Source: Flavobacterium hercynium (GTDB taxonomy: Bacteria; Bacteroidota; Bacteroidia; Flavobacteriales; Flavobacteriaceae). Taken from it: a DNA stretch of 35,529 bases. Shown piece by piece: positions 9,280-18,240 of this stretch. Under the pieces are notes generated by a model. The model made no database searches, was not told where the DNA came from, and saw nothing but the letters and a program-made list of their open reading frames with translations. The translations under genes were made by a program, and so were the position numbers. Position 1 is the first letter of the stretch. The number at the start of each line of letters is the position of its first letter. The DNA is taken from NCBI RefSeq assembly GCF_002217285.1, contig NZ_MUGW01000040.1, positions 1 through 35,529 of the forward strand, given 5' to 3'.

Positions 9280-9933
9280 TTATTTAAAGTCAAACTCATA
9301 ATTTATTTCTTTAAGATCATCTTCGAGTTGTTTCCAATCCTCAAGATCCTCAACGATTGATAAAACCATTTCTTTAGTTAGGGTTTTTCCGTTATAGATT
9401 TCAGTTACAGTTTTTAATGGAATTCCACTTTCTTTGTAACTAGATTCAAAATAGTCGGTTGCCCAATCTATATAAGTTTGCGGATTTCCGTCAAAAATAG
9501 AAAGCATCTCTTCGGAACCATCTTCATAGATATTTTTTAAATCACCTATTTCCCATTTTTCCGATTCATTAGTCCAAATACAAAATGTTGTACCGATAGT
9601 TTTTACAGGTTCTCCAAATATAAATTCATTAAATGTTTCAGGAAGATTTTTTGTCAATTTTGATTTTGCAGGTAGTTCATCTTCAAAATCATAAAGTTCA
9701 TGTGCAAAACCATTTATCACACAACTGTTTTCTAGAAATAAAATCAACATTTGGTCTCCACAACCATTTCTCATTTCGAAAAATTCCTCTTTTTTAGCCC
9801 ATGCTGAGTTATAGGAATAATATCGATACTCCCATTCTTGGGAGATAATAGCATCTAAAACAGAAATGGCTTTACAAATTTTTTGAAGTAAATCTTTTGA
9901 AGGTAATTTATTGATGTTTTTTGTTGAGATCAT
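9280..9933 (-). CDS. Conserved hypothetical protein
   Basis: A 217-residue soluble, acidic protein with no signal peptide. It begins with a helix containing LLQKICKAISVLDAI, then W-E-Y-R-Y-Y-S-Y, a GDQMLILF strand, and a GTTFCIW segment in the middle. I have seen related hypothetical proteins in Bacteroidota, but none with an assigned function. It lies 41 bases downstream of the MarR gene in the same direction and could be read from the same transcript. Confidence 0.6.
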   Translation of the reverse strand: MISTKNINKLPSKDLLQKICKAISVLDAIISQEWEYRYYSYNSAWAKKEEFFEMRNGCGDQMLILFLENSCVINGFAHELYDFEDELPAKSKLTKNLPETFNEFIFGEPVKTIGTTFCIWTNESEKWEIGDLKNIYEDGSEEMLSIFDGNPQTYIDWATDYFESSYKESGIPLKTVTEIYNGKTLTKEMVLSIVEDLEDWKQLEDDLKEINYEFDFK

Positions 9934-9974
9934 ATTTTGAGGTTAGTGCTTTATTGTATCTGTTATCCGTAATT

Positions 9975-10436
9975 TTATTCTGCTTTATTTTTTTCAATAA
10001 GTTTTACCATATTCGAATTGAAGGATGGAAGATTTTCGTTTAAAGCAGCAAAGAAATCAAGATCAGCATTTTCTACTTCGATAAGTGCTTTTTGCAGAAC
10101 GGTTTCTCCTGTATTCGTTAAGCGAATGATTTTTGCTCTTGTATCCGTTTCATGTTCTTGTCGGGTTATAAAGCCCTTTTCCTGCAAAGTTCGCAGCACT
10201 TTTGACACCATCATACGGTCAGAGTTGCTTTGGTTGGCAATGTCAATTTGTGTTACAGCGTCGCTTTTTTTAGAAAGCCAGCCAACAGCCGCTAACAATA
10301 CAAATTGTGTTTGTGTAATATCTAATGGATCTAAAACTTTTTTTAGTTTACGCTGCCAAAGCATTGTGAGTTGTCCAAGTAAATAACCAGGACTGTCTTT
10401 TGGACTTTTAAAGTGAAAATCTATTTCTTTAGCCAT
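9975..10436 (-). CDS. MarR family transcriptional regulator
   Basis: The 153-residue protein is a winged helix-turn-helix of the MarR type. The DNA-binding core is QIDIANQSNSDRMMVSKVLRTL, followed by the wing GFITRQEHETDTRAK, where the conserved D-x-R appears. N- and C-terminal helices provide dimerisation. MarR proteins usually repress nearby genes and themselves and respond to small phenolic or oxidative ligands. A TATCTTTG -7 element and an inverted repeat GTTTACTA...TAGTAAAC lie upstream and may form its own control region. Confidence 0.9.
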   Translation of the reverse strand: MAKEIDFHFKSPKDSPGYLLGQLTMLWQRKLKKVLDPLDITQTQFVLLAAVGWLSKKSDAVTQIDIANQSNSDRMMVSKVLRTLQEKGFITRQEHETDTRAKIIRLTNTGETVLQKALIEVENADLDFFAALNENLPSFNSNMVKLIEKNKAE

Positions 10437-10478
10437 AATGATGTTAAAGCTTTTGTGTCGGTATTAAATCAAAAAAGT

Positions 10479-10557
10479 GTTTACTAATTTCAAAGATAGG
10501 AATCTTAATCATTATTAATGTAGATCGTAAAAGTGCTTTACTCTAAAACTAGTAAAC
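10479..10557. promoter_or_regulatory. Candidate MarR control region
   Basis: GTTTACTA (10479-10486) and its exact reverse complement TAGTAAAC (10550-10557) flank the region upstream of the MarR start. TATCTTTG on the minus strand (10491-10498) fits the -7 consensus. MarR autoregulation through paired sites is common; the link here is inference. Confidence 0.35.
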
Positions 10558-10566
10558 AATTTGCTT

Positions 10567-10926
10567 TTATTTTGTCTCCAAAAAAGTAAGTTTATAACCG
10601 TCAATATCTTTTACGTGGAAGGCTCTTCCAAAAGGAGTTTCGATAATAGGTCCGGCAGTTGTAACGCCATTTCCAATTAGTTTTTCTTTCAATTCGTCTA
10701 CATTTTCTTTAACCGCAAACCAAAGTGCCACGCCAACACCCAATTCTTTTCCTTCGAGTGGTTCAAGAGGTGTACGAATAGCAAAGCTTGCTTCTCCTTC
10801 ATTGTACTTAAAAATACACGCTTGCGGATTGGTATTACCAATTTCAAAGCCTAATTTTTTTTCGTAGAAGTCTTTTGATGCTTCTAAATCTTTTACTTGC
10901 AATGATGCGAATGTTAATGTTTTCAT
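10567..10926 (-). CDS. VOC (glyoxalase/bleomycin resistance superfamily) protein
   Basis: A 119-residue protein with one glyoxalase/VOC domain of two beta-alpha-beta-beta-beta modules. The first module is DLEASKDFYEKKLGFEI, and the second ends GRAFHVKDIDGYKLTFLE with the usual D-x-D-G-Y metal-side Glu strand. Members may be metal-dependent lyases, dioxygenases or binding proteins; no substrate can be assigned. I start it at the ATG at 10926, because the 16 extra upstream residues would overlap the promoter. A strong promoter lies just before it. Confidence 0.85.
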   Translation of the reverse strand: MKTLTFASLQVKDLEASKDFYEKKLGFEIGNTNPQACIFKYNEGEASFAIRTPLEPLEGKELGVGVALWFAVKENVDELKEKLIGNGVTTAGPIIETPFGRAFHVKDIDGYKLTFLETK

Positions 10927-10950
10927 TTTATCAAAATTTAATTGTTGTTG

Positions 10951-10982
10951 CAAATATAGTATATGCGACAACAATATGCAAA
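10951..10982 (-). promoter_or_regulatory. Bacteroidota-type promoter of the VOC gene
   Basis: Read on the minus strand, TTTG (10979-10982) is followed after 20 bases by TATATTTG (10951-10958). This matches the Bacteroidota primary-sigma consensus TTG/TAnnTTTG. The -7 element is 24 bases before the ATG at 10926. Confidence 0.7.
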
Positions 10983-11199
10983 TCGTTTTTGCTTTTTGTT
11001 TTTAAATAGTTATAATTTAGTGTTTTATTGTCGTTTTCTTTAGTGTAAAGAATTATTTAAACGCACAAAAGAATATTTTACGGATACAGATTCGTTAGTT
11101 TCAGCAGGAAAATTTTTATTATTATTTTAATAGGAAAGTATAAAGATTATGAAAAAATGTGCACTTTTGAAGTAAATCTCAAACCAACCAACCAAAACC

Positions 11200-12255
11200 A
11201 TGAAGAAAATTTTAAAAATTCTCAAATTCACCTTTATCTCTTTGTTAAGCATCATCTTAATTTTTCTAATTTATTTATACATCAGTAATAAAGTATTCTT
11301 AGGTTCGACAGATCAGGGCAATCTTGATTATTTGGCAAAAAATAATGTACCGGTAACAACTTTGATTGATGGGAAATTATTTGATGAGGATTTCTACAAA
11401 TCGAAAGTTTTTCTTTTAGGAGAAATTCACGGTTATGCCGACAATCAAACTTTGGATAGAGAGATGCTGTTTTTCTTAAATAAAAAAGCAGGAATCAAAT
11501 ATTACATTGCAGAAATGGATAGTATAACAGCGACTAAACTAAACAGCTTTTTGTTGAAAAAATCGAAAGATGAAGTAATTCTAAAAGACGTTGTCGTATC
11601 TATTGCGCAAAGAATTCCTCAGCAATCAAGTCAGCAATTATTTGATAAATGGAATGCAATTTACGATTACAATCAAAAATTGGCTGATTCCTTAAAAATT
11701 ACGGTACTCGGAATTGATAAAAATTTTGATGACACTTCAAAAGGATCAAGAGATTTGGCTATGATCAGCAACTTTAAAAACCTGATTAAAAAAAGAAAGA
11801 TAGAAAATGAAAAGTTTTATGGGCTTTTTGGGTATTTCCATACGCTGCAAAGTCAAGCCGAATCAGGAAGAGAAACATTTGCTGCAGAATTGAAAAAATC
11901 AGGAATTAAAACTACAAGTATTGTTAGCTACACGATAGATAGCGAAATGTACCTTCCTAAAAATCCACAATTTCCAACGCCTGAAAACGAGAGAGTAGAT
12001 TGGTTAAATGCAGATGGTCCTTTTATGCTTGTGAAAGGAATTAATGATTTAAAAGAATTAAGTGCTCCAAAAGCGGTTACTCTTTTCAAACTGAACGCTT
12101 CCAATTCTCCTTATCTTAAATCAAAAAATCTAATAAGTCTAAAATCAAGAATGTTTGGTGAAAATATAGTGCCTTTGGATAATTTGTTTGTGACAGATTA
12201 TTTTCAATACGTTTTTGTATTAAGAAATTCTGAGGCATTAAGTAAATTGAAATAG
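11200..12255 (+). CDS. ChaN/EreA-like (Tiki superfamily) protein, membrane-anchored
   Basis: The 351-residue protein has an N-terminal membrane helix (about 8-28) and an extracytoplasmic domain. The FLLGEIHGYADNQ motif carries the Glu and His used by the EreA/ChaN-like fold. Later segments FGYFHTLQ and DYFQYVFVL fit the matching core strands. Relatives include erythromycin esterases and haem-binding ChaN proteins, so either a hydrolase or a ligand-binding role is possible. It is a single gene followed by a long hairpin terminator. The 5' leader carries a simple AACC repeat. Confidence 0.6.
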   Translation: MKKILKILKFTFISLLSIILIFLIYLYISNKVFLGSTDQGNLDYLAKNNVPVTTLIDGKLFDEDFYKSKVFLLGEIHGYADNQTLDREMLFFLNKKAGIKYYIAEMDSITATKLNSFLLKKSKDEVILKDVVVSIAQRIPQQSSQQLFDKWNAIYDYNQKLADSLKITVLGIDKNFDDTSKGSRDLAMISNFKNLIKKRKIENEKFYGLFGYFHTLQSQAESGRETFAAELKKSGIKTTSIVSYTIDSEMYLPKNPQFPTPENERVDWLNADGPFMLVKGINDLKELSAPKAVTLFKLNASNSPYLKSKNLISLKSRMFGENIVPLDNLFVTDYFQYVFVLRNSEALSKLK

Positions 12256-12281
12256 AAGAATAACAAAAAGTTTTTACTGTG

Positions 12282-12328
12282 AATTAGCTGTTTTAATCAA
12301 GTTGTGATTAAAACAGCTAATTTTTTTT
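12282..12328 (+). terminator. Strong rho-independent terminator
   Basis: An 18-bp perfect stem (12282-12299 with 12305-12322) with a 5-base loop is followed by a T run. It ends the ChaN/EreA-like gene. Confidence 0.9.
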
Positions 12329-12374
12329 GCTAGATGTAATGAAAATACATTGCAGATTTTCGATCAACACACCG

Positions 12375-13808
12375 CTATTTTATTTTACTAAATTTGACAT
12401 TAGTCGCGCCAAAATTAGTAATGCTTAATCCTGTTATTTCTCCTTTTTTGTTTCTTTGAAAATTGACTTCGACACCAAATGTAATCGCTCCTGTAAATTT
12501 ATCTTTGTCGACTTCCGTCAGAACAGCATCGCTTAATCGGTTATGCGTCATTGTCAGTTTTCCATCGATAATCTTTGTTGTAAAAATGGAGGATAATTCG
12601 ACGTTCTCAAATTTACCTTCATATTGTTTTAGATTTGCTGTAGGAGTAGGTTTTGGCTTTTCTTCCGCTTTCTGTTGTGTTTCGGTTACTTTTTCTCTCT
12701 TTTTAAATTTATCCGCTAAATAAAATTCGGCAATATTCATTCCTGCTTTGTAGGCAACAAAATCTTCATCATTGCTCAAAAGGATTATAGACAATTTGTT
12801 GTCTTGAAAACGACCTAAATACGATTTAAAACCGGCGTCGCTTCCGGTATGATTATACACATTAATACCTTTGTAGTTGCGCATAAATTGACCTTTGGCG
12901 TGGTAAATCGTTTCGCCGTCGCTTACCGCTAAAATAGCAGGATCTCCGTTGTCTAAAGAAGAACGCTCATTAAAATGTTTGATAAAAGCAACATCACCTA
13001 TTTTAGGATTTTCAAAATTAGCCGTCCATTTGCTTAAATCTTCAACGGTTGTATAAACATTTGTAGGTCCAACAGAAGAGCTGTTAAGGTTTCTTTTGCT
13101 GTAAATTCCATTTTCATTTCCGTATGAATAGGCTCTGTTTTTCACTATTTTTTCGTTGTCGTCATAGATTAAGCTATTCTCCATACCAAGCGGATCGAAG
13201 ATATTCTCTTTAACAAACGTGCTAAAACTTTTTCCTGAAACTCTTTTTACAATTTCGGTTAGCAATGTAAATCCTGTATTGCTGTATTTGAATTGACTTC
13301 CGGGAGCAAAATTCAATTCTTTTTGTTTCGTTACCAATTTCAGTACTTGTTCAGAAGTAATAACGTCGTCCATTCTCCAACCTGCTAAAGTTAGCAATGA
13401 CCATTGGTCTTTTAGTCCGCTGGTATGAGAACATAAATGTCTAATCGTGATTGTTTTTTCATAAACAGGCAATTCCGGAATGTATTTTCGAATATCATCA
13501 TCTAGTGAGATTTTGCCTTGTTTCTCTAGTAGAAAAATAGAAAAAGTCGTGAATTGTTTTGAAACAGAACCTACATTAAAAACCGTTTTTGGCGTTATGG
13601 GTATATTGTATTCGAGGTTTGCGCTACCGTATCCTTTTTCAAAAATAATTTTTCCGTCCTGAACAATACCTACTGCAACACCAGAAGTGTTTGCGTTATA
13701 TTTAGAAAATAAAGAATCAATCCTTTTTTCTGGGTTTGAACTGGTTTGCGCCAATAAACTGTTTGCGGAAAAAATAAAAAGTAAAATAAATTGGATCTGG
13801 TGTTTCAT
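12375..13808 (-). CDS. Serine hydrolase, beta-lactamase/PBP fold
   Basis: The 477-residue protein has a signal peptide (about 1-20) and a beta-lactamase-fold catalytic domain. The catalytic SxxK is SVSK at 81-84, YSN is at 175-177, and the third motif is HTG at 320-322. A Pro/Lys-rich linker (about 380-395) leads to a C-terminal lipocalin-like beta domain often seen in such proteins. They act in the periplasm as peptidases or esterases; the HTG motif and the extra domain argue against a true antibiotic-resistance beta-lactamase. A 28-bp element shared with the AraC gene at 25997 lies upstream. Confidence 0.9.
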   Translation of the reverse strand: MKHQIQFILLFIFSANSLLAQTSSNPEKRIDSLFSKYNANTSGVAVGIVQDGKIIFEKGYGSANLEYNIPITPKTVFNVGSVSKQFTTFSIFLLEKQGKISLDDDIRKYIPELPVYEKTITIRHLCSHTSGLKDQWSLLTLAGWRMDDVITSEQVLKLVTKQKELNFAPGSQFKYSNTGFTLLTEIVKRVSGKSFSTFVKENIFDPLGMENSLIYDDNEKIVKNRAYSYGNENGIYSKRNLNSSSVGPTNVYTTVEDLSKWTANFENPKIGDVAFIKHFNERSSLDNGDPAILAVSDGETIYHAKGQFMRNYKGINVYNHTGSDAGFKSYLGRFQDNKLSIILLSNDEDFVAYKAGMNIAEFYLADKFKKREKVTETQQKAEEKPKPTPTANLKQYEGKFENVELSSIFTTKIIDGKLTMTHNRLSDAVLTEVDKDKFTGAITFGVEVNFQRNKKGEITGLSITNFGATNVKFSKIK

Positions 13809-13850
13809 TTTTGGTCTTTTTTTTAGTGGTATATAGTTGTGCAGGGTAGA

Positions 13851-13878
13851 GTAATTTTTTTACAATACTACACAAAAA
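13851..13878 (-). promoter_or_regulatory. Shared upstream element, copy 1
   Basis: This 28-bp segment matches 26066-26093 with one mismatch, and similarity resumes at TAAGTGC (13893 versus 26105). Both copies lie 40-100 bases upstream of a minus-strand start. The rest of 13809-14135 is AT-rich and holds no gene I can support. Confidence 0.5.
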
Positions 13879-14135
13879 AAAGAATAGCATAATAAGTGCT
13901 TTTGCTAAATCGATGTTATTTTTTTAGATAATAAATGAGTTCTTTAATTATTGATTAAAAAAAACAATGCTAAGAAAATATTTTTCTTTTGGGGTTAATT
14001 AAGTTAATAGGTCCAATATAAATATTCTTATATTCGCCCGAAGAAAGTTAACTAAATAAAATTGTATTGATTCTATTATATCAATGGTATAAAGAGGTTG
14101 ACAAACAAACTAAATAGAATTGAAGATTAAAAATT

Positions 14136-14687
14136 ATGAAAAACATTTGTTCAAATTGTGAAGCTGAAAATGAAGTAAGTGCAAAATATTGTTCGGCATG
14201 TGGTTACGAATTGCCACGTATAGAAAGTCAAACTATTAAAACAGAAATAAGTCCTGCTAAAAAGACAGCTTCTAAAAGGAAATTTGATTTGAAGACGTTT
14301 TTAGGTTTTATAGTTGGGTTTTTAGTGATGTTTTTTGTGACACAATCATTATTCAAACCTTCAATAGATAAAAAACTTGTTGAATTTGCTAATGAATTCA
14401 ATAAAAATTGTCCAATGAATGTTGATGAATATACTACTTTGAAAAATGTTATTGCATTACCAGATAAAACTGTTCAATACAATTATATTTTAGTTGGTAT
14501 AAAAAAGGCAGAAGTTAAAATGGATACAGTAAAAAAATATGTTTTTCCAGCAGTTTTACAATCTGTAAAAACTAATCCCGGAATGAAATTTTTTAGAGAT
14601 AATAAAATTACAATAAATTATAACTACTCAGATGAAACAGGAGAATTTGTAACTGAATATGTTGTAACACCCGAAATGTACGAGTAA
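14136..14687 (+). CDS. Zinc-ribbon membrane protein
   Basis: The 183-residue protein has an N-terminal zinc ribbon with two CxxC pairs (CSNC at 5-8 and CSAC at about 19-22). A basic linker, one membrane helix (about 55-72) and a C-terminal domain of about 110 residues follow. The ribbon would be cytoplasmic and the C-terminal domain extracytoplasmic. Such zinc_ribbon_2 proteins are widespread and mostly uncharacterised. It is a single gene with its own terminator. Confidence 0.75.
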   Translation: MKNICSNCEAENEVSAKYCSACGYELPRIESQTIKTEISPAKKTASKRKFDLKTFLGFIVGFLVMFFVTQSLFKPSIDKKLVEFANEFNKNCPMNVDEYTTLKNVIALPDKTVQYNYILVGIKKAEVKMDTVKKYVFPAVLQSVKTNPGMKFFRDNKITINYNYSDETGEFVTEYVVTPEMYE

Positions 14688-14718
14688 AAAAGAAAGTCTA
14701 TTTCTGATAAACAATTTA

Positions 14719-14765
14719 TCCCAGCTGCCGAAAGTTAGAGTACTTTTGACAGCTGGGACTTTTTA
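14719..14765 (+). terminator. Rho-independent terminator
   Basis: A 9-bp stem (14719-14727 with 14750-14758) with an inner 5-bp stem (14731-14735 with 14742-14746) is followed by TTTTT. It ends the zinc-ribbon gene. Confidence 0.8.
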
Positions 14766-14855
14766 TTTACCTCAATTTTTGGAATTGATTAATTGTAGTA
14801 ATAATATTTCATATATTGGCTCCGCAAAATCATCAATCAAATCAATCAATCAAAA

Positions 14856-16344
14856 ATGAACAACCGAATTTTTCTAATCGTACTAACTACTTTTTTAACG
14901 AGCACAATTTCAGGACAAGAATTAAAAGATTTCTTCTCGACACTTTCTAAAAACAATCTTTTCAATGGTAGCGTCGTAATTTCTAAATCAGGAGAAAATA
15001 CTTTTTCTAATTTTTACGGATTTTCTAATATTGAAAAGCAAGAAAAAATCACTGAAAAATCCCAATTTACAATTGCTTCCGTCACCAAAACGTTTACAGC
15101 AATAGCAGTACTGCAACTGAAACAACAAGGAAAACTGAAACTAGAAGATCCTGTTCAAAAATACCTTAACGACTTTCCGTATTCAGCTATTACTATTAAA
15201 CAATTACTGAATAACACTTCAGGATTAGTAGATTACTACAACTTATTTGATATTGTAATAAAAGAACAGCCCGAAAAATTAATTTCGAATCAGGACATTA
15301 TACCAACATTTATTAGATTTAAAACACCGCTTTCTTTTTCGCCTTGGAAGCAAATGGGAATACAACAATCTCAACTTTTGTATTGCAGCCTTGATTATCG
15401 AAAAAATATCCGGAATTAGTTATGCCGCTTATTTGGACAAAAACATTTTTAAACCTGCAAAAATGAAAAATTCATTTGTTCCTGTTAACAGGCAGATTAA
15501 AGAAAAAAATGAGGTTGCCTTATACACCTATCCAAACTTTTATTCTACCAATTTTGTTAACACAACTACTTTACAAGATCCTTTTTTGATAAGTACCAAA
15601 AGTAATTTTTATGGAAATGGCGGTATTGTAAGCACAGCCTCAGATTTACAAAAATATCAAAATGCAGTATTTTCGAACCAGCTTCTGGGTAAGAAAGAAC
15701 TAGAGGAAGCTTTAACGGCTACCATATTAAATGATGGAAAAAAGGTAACCTACACTATAGATGGGAAAGAGATTAGTTATGGATTGGGCTGGGGAATGTT
15801 TACCGATGAAAGCAATGGAAAAATAGTTTTTCATGACGGATCTGTAACGGGGCTTGCTAGTATGTTAGCGCATAATATTGATAAAAATCAAACCGTTATA
15901 CTCTTGTCTAATACGGGAAACTGTCCGGTGTTTTCTATAGTAAATGCCGTTTTTCAATTATTGAACAACAAACCGTATGTAATGCCGACGCAAAATCTAT
16001 CAAGAGTTTATGGTAGTTTACTAGAAAGCGGAAATAAAGAAAAAGCAAATCAGTTGATTCAGGATTATCTTAAAGACAAAAGTAAGTATGAAGCAACCGA
16101 AAGAGATTTTAACAGATTGGGATATCAATTTCTACGATCTCAAAAGAATGATAATTCTTTAGAAACTTTCAAAGCGGCAATAATAATTTTTCCAACCAGT
16201 TCCAATATATTCGATAGTTATGGCGAAGCATTGCTGCAATGCGGAAAAAAGGAAGAAGCGATTAAAATGTATCAAAAATCGGTTGAACTAAATCCTAACA
16301 ACGAAAATGGTAAAAAAGTTTTGAGCAGTTTATTGAAGAAATAG
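14856..16344 (+). pseudogene. Frameshifted serine beta-lactamase-fold hydrolase with C-terminal TPR
   Basis: Two overlapping frames together make one serine hydrolase. The first part (14856-15419) has a signal peptide and the catalytic SVTK at about residue 75-78. At 15342 the frame reads CCT TGG AAG; removing one T at 15344/15345 gives P-G-S-K-W-E-Y-N-N, the usual approach to the second (YxN) motif. It then runs straight into the second frame (intact to 16344), which carries the HDG third motif and two TPR-like helices at the C-terminus. As read, the first product ends without the second and third motifs and should be inactive. A real one-base mutation or a base-calling error would look the same. 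It heads a run with two lipoprotein genes. Confidence 0.88.
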
Positions 16345-16381
16345 TAGGGACGGAACAAAGGGCAATTAAAAAAACACAACT

Positions 16382-16987
16382 ATGAAATCAATTATAACAT
16401 TATTTATTCTGGCTATTTTAACGAGCTGCAATTTTCAAAAGTCCTCAGAACAGAAAGAGGATATTGATACAGAACTTTTAAGCGACAAAGAAAACAATAG
16501 CCAAAGTGATTTAGGAAATTTAATTTCTACAATACAAATTGGAGTAAAAGCCAATAAAGAACAATTACAAGATTTTGAAAATGGTATCGTTCCGTGGATT
16601 AGTATTGAAAATCCTGAAGCAGAAATAAGCCAGTTAATTGAAGCAGAAAGTATAATTGTTCCTGATTCTGAAATTACATTATTAATTGATTATCCACTAA
16701 ATAAGCCTGCAGAATTTGTGCTAAAAAGCGCTGGAAAAGGTTTTACAAAAAAACAGTTAATACTTGAAATTAGTAAAAAGTACCATGAAATATATAAGGA
16801 AGAAGAAAGTACTGCGGTAACCAAAACACTTCCCATGGAGAAAAGAGGTAGTTTAATAAATAGAAATGAAACTGACGGTAAATATGGCGTTTGGGGACAT
16901 GATATTGGTGATTTAGATTTAAGCACTATCGATGTTTATAAATCTGAAAATGGTAAGATTACAATTTCACTTGGAGTTGAATCTTAA
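16382..16987 (+). CDS. Hypothetical lipoprotein
   Basis: A 201-residue protein with a type II signal peptide; the lipobox LTSC puts the acylated Cys at residue 16. The mature part is acidic, with no domain I recognise, apart from a conserved-looking GKYGVWGHDIGDLDL segment near residue 165-180. Likely located in the periplasm or outer membrane. It starts 37 bases after the frameshifted hydrolase and 32 before the next lipoprotein gene, so the three probably share a transcript. Confidence 0.65.
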   Translation: MKSIITLFILAILTSCNFQKSSEQKEDIDTELLSDKENNSQSDLGNLISTIQIGVKANKEQLQDFENGIVPWISIENPEAEISQLIEAESIIVPDSEITLLIDYPLNKPAEFVLKSAGKGFTKKQLILEISKKYHEIYKEEESTAVTKTLPMEKRGSLINRNETDGKYGVWGHDIGDLDLSTIDVYKSENGKITISLGVES

Positions 16988-17019
16988 AGGTAAAGATTCT
17001 TGAACTTTAGAATAAATTT

Positions 17020-18147
17020 ATGAGGAGATTAAAAAGATTGCTAATTATTATAATGATATTTCTTTTTGTGAGTTGTGAAAAGAAAAAAACTAATAATTAT
17101 GAAAATAGAATTATAGGAGAATGGATTTTTGAGCAAGAAAATCCTAAGAAAGAGAATCATTTCTATACTGATTTTAGTTATTCTTTTGATGAAAATGGAA
17201 ACTGTGAGAGCAAGCCTGGATTTTTTGAAATAAAAGAGAGAACAGAAAAAGAAGAAAGAAAGGTTATATTTTACGGCACAAAAACTAAATATAAAATTGA
17301 AGATGACAGTTTATATATTATGAATTTGATAGACAAAAAGTGGGATGCTTGTAAAATAGTTGGAGTAAACACAAAAAAATTAAAACTGAATTTTGAAAAT
17401 AATGCCATTTTAGAGTTTTCAAAAATAGAATATAATGAAAATGAAAATGAAAACTTTGATAAAATAATTATTTCCAGATCACCTTGTTTTGGTAGTTGTG
17501 GAATAAATGATGTTGAAATAAATAAAGAAGGTGATGTTAACTATTCTGGATCTTCTTATAATTTAAAAAATGGTTTTTTTAAATCAAAAATAGATACTAA
17601 TCTGTTTAATGAAATTGAGCAGAGTTTAAAGAAAACTAATTACTTAAAATTAGAAGATCAATATTCTGCAGATTGGACTGATGACCAAGAAGTTTCTGTA
17701 ACATTTGTAAAAGACAATAAAATTATAAAGTCAATAACGGATTACGGAAGACAATCACCAAAAATACTTAGAATTAATATAGAACCAATAACCTATTTAT
17801 ATCAAAAACTAAAATTAGTAGAAAACAAAAATGTAAAGGAATTTCAAAATATTAATTTTTACAGATTTGTAAAGGGAAATCAAATTATAGACTTAACCAG
17901 ATCTGAAGTTTTCTATTTATTCAATTTATTGAGTAACTCAAAATCTACAAACAAAACATTTAAATCAGAATATAGTACAATTTATGATAATGATCTTCTT
18001 TATGATTTGAGAAGAATTGAAACAGATGGAAGATATTTCAAAATTTATTCTAAAAATGAAAATGCAATAACTTTAGATTTAGGGTTTAATTTTATTGAAA
18101 AAAATGAATTATTGAAAAGGTTAAAGATTAAAGGAAAGTATGATTAG
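17020..18147 (+). CDS. Lipoprotein with DUF6438-like domain
   Basis: A 375-residue lipoprotein with the acylated Cys at residue 19 (FVSC). The first half contains GEWIFEQ and resembles a lipocalin-like beta domain. The middle starts IISRSPCFGSCGIND followed by a G-x-V-x-Y-x-G strand, which matches the DUF6438 pattern (SPCFGxC). The C-terminal 100 residues are unassigned. Base composition is more A-rich than its neighbours, with a run of Asn/Glu repeats at about 142-148. It is the last gene of the run and is followed by a terminator. Confidence 0.7.
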   Translation: MRRLKRLLIIIMIFLFVSCEKKKTNNYENRIIGEWIFEQENPKKENHFYTDFSYSFDENGNCESKPGFFEIKERTEKEERKVIFYGTKTKYKIEDDSLYIMNLIDKKWDACKIVGVNTKKLKLNFENNAILEFSKIEYNENENENFDKIIISRSPCFGSCGINDVEINKEGDVNYSGSSYNLKNGFFKSKIDTNLFNEIEQSLKKTNYLKLEDQYSADWTDDQEVSVTFVKDNKIIKSITDYGRQSPKILRINIEPITYLYQKLKLVENKNVKEFQNINFYRFVKGNQIIDLTRSEVFYLFNLLSNSKSTNKTFKSEYSTIYDNDLLYDLRRIETDGRYFKIYSKNENAITLDLGFNFIEKNELLKRLKIKGKYD

Positions 18148-18184
18148 AAAGATATTAGTATTAATAATGTTTTTAATACACAAA

Positions 18185-18218
18185 AAGAGAGACTCATAAA
18201 AAGTCTCTCTTTTTTGCA
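18185..18218. terminator. Bidirectional terminator between convergent genes
   Basis: A perfect 12-bp stem (18185-18196 with 18204-18215) with a 7-base loop, an A run on the left and a T run on the right. It lies between the DUF6438-like gene and the HTH gene. Confidence 0.85.
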
Positions 18219-18240
18219 ATAATATATCTTCTAAAAAAGT

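Noticed and set aside
7170..9933. Polymorphic toxin/immunity cluster
   Set aside because: Some proteins look immunity-like in size and acidity, but no toxin, Rhs or secretion-linked gene is present.
12375..13808. Antibiotic-resistance beta-lactamase
   Set aside because: The third motif is HTG and there is an extra C-terminal beta domain, which fits the wider serine-hydrolase group rather than known resistance enzymes.
14856..16344. Programmed ribosomal frameshift in the serine hydrolase
   Set aside because: There is no slippery heptamer or downstream stimulator at CCTTGG. A one-base insertion explains it more simply.
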